This document shows, piece by piece, positions 24,335-35,927 of a stretch of DNA of 54,382 nt. The position numbers were made by a program, and so were the translations under genes. The notes beneath the pieces are model-generated. The model saw only the letters and a list, made by a program, of their open reading frames with translations. It was not told the origin of the DNA and searched no databases. The stretch spans positions 1-54,382 of the forward strand of contig JAGBIJ010000031.1 in the NCBI GenBank assembly GCA_017935045.1, written 5' to 3'. The stretch's first letter is position 1; every line of letters begins with the position of its first letter. Source of the DNA: Muribaculaceae bacterium. GTDB taxonomy: Bacteria > Bacteroidota > Bacteroidia > Bacteroidales > Muribaculaceae.

Positions 24335-25011
24335 AAAGATATCTGCTATTAGCTGCCATACTGATAGCCGCTGTCAGTCTCGGCCGTGCCGAAAGTGATA
24401 AAGCACCCATGATTGAGGTAAAAGGATCAGCCACAATCAACATAGTGCCTGACCTAATTACCATAGAAATAGGTATGGAAGAATATTACCGGCAGCAGGC
24501 AGCCGAAGACAGCGTAATCGTCCGTATGCCCGAAATCGAGAGAGGTGTCCGGCAAGTGCTTCGTGAAGCCGGCATACCGGACTCGCTGACCGTAGTCTCG
24601 GACTTAGGCAATTACCGCAACCGTAATGTATCGCAGACATTCCTGTTAGCTAAACGGCTGTCCGCCACAGTTTCCGATTTCGATCAGATAGACCGCATAT
24701 CTGACCGGCTCGACCGCAACGGCATTGTCAGCTTCAACATAATAAAAACGGACAATACCGACATGGCCCGGTTCAACCGGATGGGACTGAAAGCCGCTCT
24801 CGACGCCGCGAGACAGAAAGCAGAATTCATAGCCGATAACGAAGGGCTGAAGTTGATTATGCCTTACGAAGTAACCGAGACAACAAACGACGGAGCGGCA
24901 TACTCCGGAGTTAGCAACGTAGCCTATGACAGCGGCGCTGGAATGGAAAATATGCGCCGTATAGTCCGACGCTACAGCGTGACGGTACGCTACCTGTCTA
25001 AGCTCAAATAA
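24331..25011 (+). CDS. SIMPL (DUF541) domain periplasmic protein
   Basis: A 226-residue exported protein: signal peptide MKRYLLLAAILIAAVSLGRA, then the SIMPL fold (IEVKGSATINIVPDLITIEIGMEEY, LSATVSDFDQIDRISDRLDRNGIVSFNI, ARQKAEFIADNEGLKL). The opening V.G....V.PD...I.IG and the ALDAARQKAEFIA helix are diagnostic. Family members are oligomeric envelope proteins linked to oxidative stress. It is coupled to the META lipoprotein, suggesting a shared envelope role. Confidence 0.88.
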   Translation: MKRYLLLAAILIAAVSLGRAESDKAPMIEVKGSATINIVPDLITIEIGMEEYYRQQAAEDSVIVRMPEIERGVRQVLREAGIPDSLTVVSDLGNYRNRNVSQTFLLAKRLSATVSDFDQIDRISDRLDRNGIVSFNIIKTDNTDMARFNRMGLKAALDAARQKAEFIADNEGLKLIMPYEVTETTNDGAAYSGVSNVAYDSGAGMENMRRIVRRYSVTVRYLSKLK

Positions 25012-25251
25012 CCGCATCATAATTAAGCGACAGTTTAAACGCCGGCATATCGCCATATCCGCGTTACCACCGCCTGCGCTAAGATTTCCAACCTTAATTA
25101 TAACTCTGTCAAGACGTTTCTCTGCTTCAAGACCTGCGCAGCGTTTACCGTCAAATCCGCAACGGTCTTCCGTGAGTACGTTGACAAGGTGCCGACCATC
25201 ATAGTCAATAGTCATTAATCATTCCTACACCCATAGGAGCTACATAAAGAA

Positions 25252-25290
25252 GCATCGGCTACAACCTGATTGAGTTTAGCCGATGCCGTT
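25252..25290. terminator. Bidirectional terminator
   Basis: 10-bp stem GCATCGGCTA/TAGCCGATGC followed by CGTTTTAT on the plus strand, between the SIMPL gene and the convergent ATPase gene. Confidence 0.8.
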
Positions 25291-25310
25291 TTATCTTGGA
25301 TGTGTCATCA

Positions 25311-26858
25311 TCATTCTTCAACGATGTATGAATCAATCGTATGCGTATGCTCCGCAAATCCTATTCCGAGTTTTATGACCTTTCTCGCGTCTCTGGCAAA
25401 TGGGGCTGCATAATCGCGTTCATGTATCTGATCCATTGCTTCTGTGGCAGTTCCATTTATCTTAAGCTCGATAACATAGACGTAATCCTTCGTCTTTATA
25501 ACGATGTCGATCGAGCCTTCCGATGTGTGGTATTCTGCTTCAACATCCATACCCAAAAGTCGCAGCAACACATAGAAAACTGTATGGTAATAATTTTCAT
25601 ATTTCTCTACATTGCGACGCAAATCATAAGGGATATTGGCAAAAAACGTTTTCAGAGTTTCCACAAATTCGACCGGTTTTCCATCTTCAAGGAATGTTTT
25701 TAAGTCCGAGACCAGTACCCGAGAGTCAGAAGTATGGCCGTAGGCATTAAGCACATTATCCATCAATCCCGCCTCAACCTCTTTGTTAGGATAACCGAGC
25801 ACATATAGGCGTGAGGACTTATCATAGTCTTTGATGGTCAGATAACCGGTTTGATAAAACAGGGCAACAGGATTGATGTTAAGCGCAGATATATTGCCAA
25901 GCATATCTGCTGATGCCTTAAGGCCGTTTAGTTTTTCTATGCTGATAGAATTATTCTGTAATGTCTTTATAAGGATCGTCGGCGTGCCGGTCTGAAACCA
26001 ATAATCGGCGACTTCGCGACGTGCAAGAGCATTCATGACGCTGAAGGGATTGTAAACATCGATCAGCGATTTGGAGAAATGGTAACCGTCATACCATTCC
26101 TTCATCAAACCAAAGGCCTGATCAACGCTTATGCCATCTTCATTAGCCAACGAACGCACGCCGGGAGCCAAAGCATGCAGTTCATCTTCTGTAATACCGC
26201 AAATCCCGGCAAATTCGTTCTGCAGACTGATGTCAAGAAGATTGTTAAGGCCGCTGAATACAGAGAGATGACCATATTTTGTCACGCCCGTGAGCATACA
26301 GAAATGCAAATGCTCGTCCAAAGACTTGAGGGACGCATAAAAGCCATACAGAATAGATCGGAACCGCTCCTGCAATTCTGAATTTCCTATTGCCGACGTA
26401 ATCGGATTATCGTACTCGTCAATCAGCACTACGACGCGGCTACCTGTGGATTGGTGGAGAGTTCGTACGATTGAACGAAACCTTTCCGAGAGCGTTCTGT
26501 TGGCGGATTGCAATTCAAACGAGGATTCGAATCTATCAAGGAAAGAGCTCAATTTCATTTCAAGCACTTCAGAATCCTTATAATCCTCGCCCGATAGATC
26601 GAGATGAATTACAGGATGACATTCCCATGGCTCAGGCATCAGATTCGCAATCGCAAGCCCGTCAAACAGCTTCCGTTCACCCTTGAAAAATGATTCAAGC
26701 ATCGAGACAAGAAGACTCTTTCCGAATCGCCGGGGACGACTCAGAAACACATACTGACTGCTCTTCAGCAGCAAAGGAATATATTTCGTCTTGTCAATAT
26801 ACAAATAACCGGATTCCCTTATCTTGCTGAACGACTGAATGCCTATGGGATAGTTCAT
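25311..26858 (-). CDS. AAA-ATPase-like protein with C-terminal PD-(D/E)XK nuclease domain (DUF1703)
   Basis: A 515-residue soluble protein. The N-terminal MNYPIGIQSFSKIRESGYLYIDKT, the unusual Walker A FLSRPRRFGKSLLVSML (residues ~38-54) and VVLIDEYDNPI (Walker B) define the AAA-ATPase-like family common in Bacteroidetes. The C terminus has a PD-(D/E)XK-type core (GSIDIVIKTKDYVYVIELKIN, with Asp and Glu-x-Lys) as in DUF1703. Such genes occur in many near-identical copies per genome and may be mobile or defence-related; no function is proven. I start at ATG 26858; the upstream extension is not family-like. Confidence 0.88.
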   Translation of the reverse strand: MNYPIGIQSFSKIRESGYLYIDKTKYIPLLLKSSQYVFLSRPRRFGKSLLVSMLESFFKGERKLFDGLAIANLMPEPWECHPVIHLDLSGEDYKDSEVLEMKLSSFLDRFESSFELQSANRTLSERFRSIVRTLHQSTGSRVVVLIDEYDNPITSAIGNSELQERFRSILYGFYASLKSLDEHLHFCMLTGVTKYGHLSVFSGLNNLLDISLQNEFAGICGITEDELHALAPGVRSLANEDGISVDQAFGLMKEWYDGYHFSKSLIDVYNPFSVMNALARREVADYWFQTGTPTILIKTLQNNSISIEKLNGLKASADMLGNISALNINPVALFYQTGYLTIKDYDKSSRLYVLGYPNKEVEAGLMDNVLNAYGHTSDSRVLVSDLKTFLEDGKPVEFVETLKTFFANIPYDLRRNVEKYENYYHTVFYVLLRLLGMDVEAEYHTSEGSIDIVIKTKDYVYVIELKINGTATEAMDQIHERDYAAPFARDARKVIKLGIGFAEHTHTIDSYIVEE

Positions 26859-26881
26859 ACTAATTAAAATTGTAAAATGAG

Positions 26882-26921
26882 AAAGGATGCGCACAAGCGC
26901 TATGCATTGTGCGCATCCTTT
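26882..26921 (-). terminator. ppdK terminator
   Basis: 15-bp perfect stem AAAGGATGCGCACAA/TTGTGCGCATCCTTT, with CTCATTTT after it on the minus strand. Confidence 0.85.
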
Positions 26922-26944
26922 AATATTTAATTTTCGAAGAGGGA

Positions 26945-29662
<2,718 letters not shown>

Positions 29663-29726
29663 AAATTATATATAATAAATGTATGCGTTATTACAGGGCT
29701 GAGGTTCTACAGCCCGTTTGGAAATG

Positions 29727-29857
29727 CAAATTTAATGAAAATTACCGACATATCGACCATATTTAGCGTAAAATATACTAACCGGCCTGTCGAACATGAT
29801 ACACCATAACGTTTTCTTTCGCCCTGAACGATAAATAACATTTTTTTCGTATTTTTG
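29727..29857. promoter_or_regulatory. Divergent promoters of ppdK and the LRR gene
   Basis: Minus: TAAATTTG at 29734-29727 (ppdK); its leader folds GGGCTG/CAGCCC. Plus: TATTTTTG at 29850-29857 (LRR gene). Confidence 0.6.
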
Positions 29858-29896
29858 CGGGGAATATCACAACACTGGCACACGCCTCCTTATTGA

Positions 29897-31378
29897 ATGA
29901 ATATGGACAATAATAGTAAGCCACGCAAGAAGGTATGCTTCAATTATGACAGGCAGGGAAATCTTATATCCGGAGCTTCCATGACGACTATTGAAAGAGA
30001 GGGTATCGTCTACGAACTGCACAAAAATATCTCGTCCGGCGAATCATCCTGCCGCTATGCTGTGGCCATTGTAAGGGACAGCAGTAAAATTGAGCCCGGC
30101 GTTATGATTCCGGTCTACGAGTATCAGACCTTCAAGGAAAAATTCGGGGGAAACAGACTCATCGGGCACGACGGAGAGGAATATCCTGTAATCAGATACG
30201 TAGTCGACGGCTGGTCTTTCCGTATAAAACTCGGAATCGGCGTCTACCATACGTCAGCGATGACGGATGAGATCGGAATTGAGATATTCGATTTCGAGTG
30301 GCTGTCCATGATGGCCGGGAAGCTGGAGATACCGGGCCTAATTAAAGTCGGCATACGCCGATTCAGGACCTTGCGTATATCCGGTTGCGGAGACTGGCCG
30401 GACAACGAGAAAAACAGTCCTTTTAACAATCTTGCCGCGATCACATCACTGCATATTCCATCATCGGTTACCACGCTCGACTATGCCGGATTCAATGGTC
30501 TGACCGGTATCAAGTCTCTCGCGCTTCCTGAAAATTTAGTCACTGTCCAAGGAAAGTCTTTCTGCGGCTGCACCTCTCTTGAGAAAGTCAAAATCAATGG
30601 CAAGCTTGAAGTGATAGAACTAAACTTTCTGAACGGATGTCCTAACTTAAAAGAGATTGAGGTCGAAGACCTGCAAGCGTTTACGCGGCTCAGCGTATTC
30701 ATGCTTACAGAACGCCCGGAGGCTGACTCCTGGCTCCCCCTGTGGCAAGTCGCGCTAAACGGCTCATCTACCTTAAGCCTGATACGGCAGACTCTGAGAC
30801 CATCGGAAAGCTCGGAGCTGACAATCGACGAGACATGCGGTTATTTCGACCTGGATTTGCGAAATGTAAAGAAACTGATTTATGATTCGCCCTACAGTCC
30901 TGAACTGATACATGCCGACAATCTGCTTGAGCTTGAAATAATGCCACAGGCAGCGCTATCCATAGATATGCAAGATATAAAAGCGCCTAAACTCAAACGC
31001 CTGACATTGCACGGCGTAATATCAGCCATTGACACACTATCCACCGAAACAGCCGAATCGATAGAAGAAATCATCTATGCACCAATGCCTCAGGATTTGA
31101 GGGATTTCGACATAGATCAGCTGATTATCCGGCGCTATGCCCTACGCCTCTGCCGCAGAATGTGTAAGCTGCAGGTTCCTGACGGTTACAAAGAAATAGA
31201 GGAATATGCCTGTCATGGCTGCATAAGCCTGGAAGAACTGTCTGTGCCTGGCTCAATGCTCAAAATTGGCGCATACGCCTTTGCCGACAGCCACAAACTG
31301 AAGAACGTGACTATACCGGCAGACTGCGATGTCGACCCGCTCGCCTTCGCTCCGGAGACCATCATAAAAAGAGTATAG
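29897..31378 (+). CDS. Leucine-rich repeat protein, BspA/LRR_5-like
   Basis: A 493-residue protein with no signal peptide (MNMDNNSKPRKKVCFNYDRQ). Residues ~1-150 form a non-repeat domain. Thereafter LRR_5-type repeats are visible: LHIPSSVTTLDYAGFNGLTGIKSLALPENL, VQGKSFCGCTSLEKVKIN, and near the C terminus LQVPDGYKEIEEYACHGCISLEELSVPGSMLKIGAYAFADSHKLKNVTIP. BspA-like repeats usually mediate surface binding, but without a leader this one would stay cytoplasmic unless the start is wrong; an in-frame ATG at 29903 makes no difference. Role unknown. Confidence 0.8.
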   Translation: MNMDNNSKPRKKVCFNYDRQGNLISGASMTTIEREGIVYELHKNISSGESSCRYAVAIVRDSSKIEPGVMIPVYEYQTFKEKFGGNRLIGHDGEEYPVIRYVVDGWSFRIKLGIGVYHTSAMTDEIGIEIFDFEWLSMMAGKLEIPGLIKVGIRRFRTLRISGCGDWPDNEKNSPFNNLAAITSLHIPSSVTTLDYAGFNGLTGIKSLALPENLVTVQGKSFCGCTSLEKVKINGKLEVIELNFLNGCPNLKEIEVEDLQAFTRLSVFMLTERPEADSWLPLWQVALNGSSTLSLIRQTLRPSESSELTIDETCGYFDLDLRNVKKLIYDSPYSPELIHADNLLELEIMPQAALSIDMQDIKAPKLKRLTLHGVISAIDTLSTETAESIEEIIYAPMPQDLRDFDIDQLIIRRYALRLCRRMCKLQVPDGYKEIEEYACHGCISLEELSVPGSMLKIGAYAFADSHKLKNVTIPADCDVDPLAFAPETIIKRV

Positions 31379-31421
31379 AGGCTGCTTATTTTCAGCCGTC
31401 TTTCGCTTGCGGAAAAACAAA

Positions 31422-31452
31422 ACCGGGTGGCGCCATTCAGGAGCCACCCGGT
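31422..31452 (-). terminator. Terminator of the GH13 gene
   Basis: 10-bp stem ACCGGGTGGC/GCCACCCGGT; minus-strand continuation TTTGTTTTTCC is a good T-tract. Confidence 0.85.
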
Positions 31453-31473
31453 CCTATAGGGATTGAATCTGTC

Positions 31474-34341
31474 TTATCTTACGTATTCCTTGGTCACTTT
31501 GTTACCGCGACGTACGATGAAGATACCGTTGGCCGGATTAGTAACACGTACACCCTGCATGTTGAAGTATTCAACCTCAGCGTTGCCAGTTGTTATGCTG
31601 CTGATACCGTCAGTCTGATATACGCCCTGGTCACCGCTCAGCGTGTACCAGTGTCCGTGAACCGGAGTGAGGTCGCCAGACTGAGCCGAACCGTTGCTGT
31701 TGAAGACCATACCCTTAGTACCTGCAGGCAGCGTGATTGTATATACTTTGTCCTTGTAAAGCGTCATTTCCTTTCCAGGCCAGCTGGATGCTTCAGCGCC
31801 GCCCCAATAGTGGCACATAACCTTCGGCCAGTTGGTGGAGGTATTGTCGAAATATACCACGATTTCACCGGAGGGATCGGGATCTGGATCCGGGTCGGGA
31901 TCGGGGTCAGGAGTAGGATCAATCTGCTGATTGCCTTCGGGGATTACTTTTTCGAGATTGCCGCCGGCGTTATACATGCCGCCGTTAGTGAACACCATAT
32001 CCTTGGTCTGCGAACCAGAGGCATTGAAAATTATCAGGGCGCCTTCGGGAACTTCCTTGTCGCCGTTGCTCCATTTCCAGTAACCGTTACCCAGATTCTG
32101 GCAGGGAGTACCGGGCCATGTGCCGCCTGTGTAATTCTTGGAGTCAGTCCAGACCCATGCATACACAGTGCCGCCCCAGTTGGCGTCATTGTGGAAGAAT
32201 GCGCAATACTCGCCTTTCAGACGCTCGGGATCAATCGGATCAACGGGATCCGGATCAGGTGTGGGGCCGTCACCCTCGTCGCGTACAGTCTCCGTATCGA
32301 GAGCCTCCTCGTTGCCGTCGTATGAGGGCTGGGCGACTGTTGCCGGGCTTGAGGCATACAGATACTTGCTGTCATCTCCAATCTTGCCGGGAGCGGGAGT
32401 CTTGGAAGTGGAAAGCACATACACGCGGATATTGCCCTGGCCGGAGCAGCTTACGCTCATCGAGCCGTTGGTCACAGTCTTGACATCGCCTGTGATTACG
32501 TCGGTATATGTACCATTGAGGATATTGCTGAAACTGGCGTCGCCGCTGATAGCGATAAGTGCGTAGGAGTCAGTAGTGGCGTCTACATAGCGGCGCTTGA
32601 AGGCGATTTTGCCGGAGCATCCATCCACACTGTACTGACCCTTGCGCAGAGCGGGCACAGCGGCGCGGATTTTATTCAGACGCTGCAGATGCAGAGCCAG
32701 AGGATGGTTGAGCGTAGCGGCCAGGTTGCCGGTGGCGTTGCTGTACTCGGCGAAGCCGGTAGTGTTGACAGAACCGGTCAGATAGCCGCCGAAATAAGCG
32801 CGTGCGGTATTCTTCAGAGGCTCAATCGCGCCTTTGTCAATGAGGTTGCCTTTGCGGAAATAGCACTCCGAACCTTGCCAGATGCAGGGGATGCCGCGGA
32901 ATGTAAACATCAGCGAGTAGTTCTCAGCCCACTCGGCCTCGGAACCGCCGAAGCTCTTGGTATCCCATCCGTTCGGTCCGTAGTCATGTCCGTCTACATA
33001 AACCACGTTCCAGGTGGCGTCATTATACAGATTGTCCTGAGAGTTAACACCAAAAGCCTTTTTAGCAGATGCGAAGCGCCAGTGCATCGGGAAGTCAATC
33101 ACATTGAAGCCCGAGCTTTTGGAGTAATCGGGAGTATGGTACTCGTTGCCATTGAGCCAGGCGTTGTTGCTCTTTGACAGGATATTGTCGGCGTGTCCCT
33201 CATACTCCGTTGCCTGTGAAAGCACGGCAGCAGTGTTCGGATGGTTGGCGTAAGCCGAAGGAGCCACTTCGGAGTAGACCAGACCCTTCCAAGACTCCTC
33301 ACTTGAGTCCCATTTGTAGTCTTTGCTCTCAGCCCATGTATAGAAACAGGGGGAGCAGTTGTAGTTCTGGTCACGGTAGATTACCTCCTCGCCGCGGGCG
33401 CAGACCTCGCCGAACATATAGAACGGCGTGCCGCCACGCTTAGCCTTGGCAGCCTCACCGGCAGCCTTGAACTGGGGTATGAAAGCATTGTTGAAAGTCA
33501 CGCGGGCAATATGGCCGGAGGTATCAACTCGGAAACCATCCACGCCCATCTCGATGAACTTCTTATAGCAATTAGCTACATAATTGTATACATGCGGATT
33601 CTCGGTATTGAGGTCAACGCAGTCACCGGCGATCTGACCCCATACACGGGAATAGTCGTCCCAGTCCCAAGCCTGACCCACATGGTGCCAGTAGTTGTTG
33701 GGGTCTTTGCCTGAGTTGTCGTTGTTCTTCATCAGAGTCAGACGGGCCTGATACTGTTGGCCGGGAATAAGGGCATCGTAATTCTCCGGAAGCATGGACT
33801 GCGGATGGCGCTTCATGCTTTTGTTGATGTTGGAAAGCGGCTGGGTATAGTCCTTGGTAAACATCGGGCACAGATACTCCTCGCCGAAGTTGCCGGTATG
33901 CTGGAGCACAACGTCGAGAATCAGCTTCATGCCGCGTGCATGCACTGCGTCAATAAGATCCTGGAACTTGCAGTCCTCACTCTCATAACGGGGGTCTACT
34001 TTCGAGAAGTTCATGGCGTGGTAGCCGTGGTAATCCAGTCCGGAACCGTTCTCCACTACCGGAGTAATCCAGACAGCCGTGAAGCCGAGAGCCTTGATGT
34101 AATCGAGCTTCTCGATCAGACCCTTGAAGTCTCCGCGCCATTCGGGGTCATTCACATTCTTGACTCCGTCCCAACAATAAGTGTTGTTGGATTTGTCACC
34201 GTCATAGAAGCGGGTTGTCATGGCGAAATAGATGGTTTCGTCTCGGAAATCCGTTCTGTTCGCAAATGTTGACGAAGTCGCCGCTTGAAGTCCGGACACG
34301 CCAAGGAGCGCACCGGCAGCAAGTGATAAAATTCGTTTCAT
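31474..34341 (-). CDS. Secreted alpha-amylase, GH13 with two C-terminal starch-binding modules
   Basis: A 955-residue exported enzyme. A signal peptide ends near residue 20 (LQA), with no lipobox Cys, unlike SusG. The GH13 barrel shows DYHGYHAMNF, LILDVVLQHTGN, DGFRVDTSGHI (nucleophile Asp), MFGEVCARG (acid/base Glu) and VYVDGHDYG (transition-state Asp, in the usual HD position). After the all-beta C domain come two CBM26-like modules, GEYCAFFHNDANWGG and EIVVYFDNTSTNWPKV, joined by Asp-Pro repeat linkers. The C terminus (MQGVRVTNPANGIFIVRRG) resembles a type IX secretion or surface-sorting domain. I start at ATG 34341, the Lys-Arg n-region. It degrades starch or glycogen outside the cell. 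No susCD genes are adjacent. Confidence 0.92.
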   Translation of the reverse strand: MKRILSLAAGALLGVSGLQAATSSTFANRTDFRDETIYFAMTTRFYDGDKSNNTYCWDGVKNVNDPEWRGDFKGLIEKLDYIKALGFTAVWITPVVENGSGLDYHGYHAMNFSKVDPRYESEDCKFQDLIDAVHARGMKLILDVVLQHTGNFGEEYLCPMFTKDYTQPLSNINKSMKRHPQSMLPENYDALIPGQQYQARLTLMKNNDNSGKDPNNYWHHVGQAWDWDDYSRVWGQIAGDCVDLNTENPHVYNYVANCYKKFIEMGVDGFRVDTSGHIARVTFNNAFIPQFKAAGEAAKAKRGGTPFYMFGEVCARGEEVIYRDQNYNCSPCFYTWAESKDYKWDSSEESWKGLVYSEVAPSAYANHPNTAAVLSQATEYEGHADNILSKSNNAWLNGNEYHTPDYSKSSGFNVIDFPMHWRFASAKKAFGVNSQDNLYNDATWNVVYVDGHDYGPNGWDTKSFGGSEAEWAENYSLMFTFRGIPCIWQGSECYFRKGNLIDKGAIEPLKNTARAYFGGYLTGSVNTTGFAEYSNATGNLAATLNHPLALHLQRLNKIRAAVPALRKGQYSVDGCSGKIAFKRRYVDATTDSYALIAISGDASFSNILNGTYTDVITGDVKTVTNGSMSVSCSGQGNIRVYVLSTSKTPAPGKIGDDSKYLYASSPATVAQPSYDGNEEALDTETVRDEGDGPTPDPDPVDPIDPERLKGEYCAFFHNDANWGGTVYAWVWTDSKNYTGGTWPGTPCQNLGNGYWKWSNGDKEVPEGALIIFNASGSQTKDMVFTNGGMYNAGGNLEKVIPEGNQQIDPTPDPDPDPDPDPDPSGEIVVYFDNTSTNWPKVMCHYWGGAEASSWPGKEMTLYKDKVYTITLPAGTKGMVFNSNGSAQSGDLTPVHGHWYTLSGDQGVYQTDGISSITTGNAEVEYFNMQGVRVTNPANGIFIVRRGNKVTKEYVR

Positions 34342-34428
34342 AAAAAAGTTAACACAAGTAATAAATAAACATGTAAGAATCTGAGGGTTACACAGACTCA
34401 TCAAGAGCCTGCAGACCCATATCGGCCA

Positions 34429-34462
34429 CAAAGTTACAAAAAAAAATTCAAACAACTGCAAA
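34429..34462 (-). promoter_or_regulatory. Promoter of the GH13 gene
   Basis: Minus strand: -7 TAACTTTG (34436-34429) with a TTTG at 34462-34459 (22-nt spacer). Leader about 85 nt. Confidence 0.65.
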
Positions 34463-34495
34463 CTTTAGTTGACAATCATTTGCTATGAATAGTAA

Positions 34496-34532
34496 AAGGG
34501 TGTGCCAAAAGCTTATATTTTGACACACCCTT
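34496..34532 (-). terminator. Terminator of the RND efflux operon
   Basis: Stem AAGGGTGTGCCAAAA/TTTTGACACACCCTT (one mismatch) just after the outer-membrane factor gene. Confidence 0.8.
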
Positions 34533-34553
34533 AGGGTAACGATGTAACAATTA

Positions 34554-35927
34554 TCAGCGGCCTCCGCCTAACGCCTGATAGAGACTTACCATGGCGCTTA
34601 CCTGGCTATGCCAGCTGTTGATTTCCGACAGCTGGGCCGAAAGCAGACCCTGCTGGGCGGTCAGCACCTCAAGATAGGTGGACTGGCCGAGCGTAAGGAG
34701 CTGCTGCGTATAGTCTACCGACTTCTCCAGCTCATCTATCTGCTTGCTGAGGAACTCGGCCTTGCGGGCATTGGTACTGTACGACACGAGAGCGTCGCTT
34801 ACCTCGGCGCTGGCATTGAGTACGGTGTACTGGAAATCATTGAGAGCCTGCTGCTGCTGCGCTTTGGCGGCCTTAAGCGTGGCTATGTTCTGTCCGCGCG
34901 AGAAGATGGGCGCCGTCAGCGAACCTGCAAGCTGGATAAACCATTTACCGGGGTTGGTGATCATGCTGCCTATAGCGTTTGTAAAGCCGCCCTGAGCCGA
35001 TATTACCAGCGAAGGATAGAAATTGGCACGCGCAGAGTTGGTGGCGTAGTAAGCTGACGCGAATTTATTCTCAGCGGCGCGGACATCAGGACGAGCCGCG
35101 AGGTAATTCATCGGCACACCGTTCTTCAGCTCAGACGGAGCATTGAATTTCATATCCGAGGTCACGAGCCACTTCTGCGGGAAAGTATTGAGCAACAGAG
35201 ACATGGTATTCTGAGCCTCGTGTATGGCTGACTCCAGCTCGGGAATAGACGCTTTGATGGCATACAGGTTGGCGCGTGTCTGCACCACGGCGGCTTCGTT
35301 CACGCGTGCGGCCTGCTTCATCAGCTCCATACTCTTTACCTGTTCCTCCCACAGTACCGCGGTCTGATTGGTAACCTCAAGCTGCATGTTGAGGGCGGCT
35401 ATGGCGTAGTAAGTGTTGGCCACGGCGCCGATAATCTGCGAGCGGACAGCACGGCGGTAGTTCTCGGCCATCTCCACCCCGACCTCAGCGGCACGTTTGC
35501 GGTTCAGTATCTTGCCGAAGGCGTCTATCTCCCAGCTGGCCGACAAAGGAAGCGTATAGCTCCAGTTCATGTGCGAGCCGCCATAGGAGGCAGAGCCTCC
35601 GTTGGGAGTGAAAGCCAGCGAAGGGAAGTAGCTGAGCTTGGCTCCCTGCAGCTGCGCCTGAGCTATCTCCACATTGAGACGGGCGTTCTCAAGATCCTTG
35701 TTGTTGGCCAGAGCCGTGCGAATCAATGTCTGGAGCTGCGGATCGGTAAAGGTCTGCTCCCAGCTCAGATTGCCAAGCGACGATGAGTCTACCGGTGCTT
35801 CAAGAGCCTTCTTATAATTATTGATTATGGCGTTGTCCTCAGGCAGCTCATACTTCTGGTAGAGCTGGCAGCCGCTCAGAGCGACCGCCAACGCTGCTGC
35901 CATCAGGATTCTTCCGGACTTTTTCAT
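34554..35927 (-). CDS. Outer membrane factor of RND efflux (TolC/OprM-NodT type) lipoprotein
   Basis: A 457-residue OprM/NodT-type channel. Signal peptide with lipobox LSGC (Cys20), then the two repeated TolC halves (NAIINNYKKALEAP, LQTLIRTALANNKDLENARLNVEIAQAQL and the second ARPDVRAAENKFASAYYATNSARANFYPSL, which carries the family RPD motif). The long helices form the periplasmic tunnel and the beta strands the outer-membrane pore. It completes a tripartite drug or metabolite efflux pump with the two genes upstream. Its start overlaps the permease stop by 4 nt. Substrates unknown. Confidence 0.94.
   Translation of the reverse strand: MKKSGRILMAAALAVALSGCQLYQKYELPEDNAIINNYKKALEAPVDSSSLGNLSWEQTFTDPQLQTLIRTALANNKDLENARLNVEIAQAQLQGAKLSYFPSLAFTPNGGSASYGGSHMNWSYTLPLSASWEIDAFGKILNRKRAAEVGVEMAENYRRAVRSQIIGAVANTYYAIAALNMQLEVTNQTAVLWEEQVKSMELMKQAARVNEAAVVQTRANLYAIKASIPELESAIHEAQNTMSLLLNTFPQKWLVTSDMKFNAPSELKNGVPMNYLAARPDVRAAENKFASAYYATNSARANFYPSLVISAQGGFTNAIGSMITNPGKWFIQLAGSLTAPIFSRGQNIATLKAAKAQQQQALNDFQYTVLNASAEVSDALVSYSTNARKAEFLSKQIDELEKSVDYTQQLLTLGQSTYLEVLTAQQGLLSAQLSEINSWHSQVSAMVSLYQALGGGR

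Noticed and set aside
24646-25215. 189-aa minus-strand frame overlapping the SIMPL gene
   Set aside because: Mostly antisense to a well-supported gene. The remainder (25012-25215) shows no family I recognise.
31870-31920. Short tandem repeat in the amylase gene
   Set aside because: The GATCGGGATCCGGG-type repeats simply encode the Asp-Pro linker; not a CRISPR or regulatory repeat.
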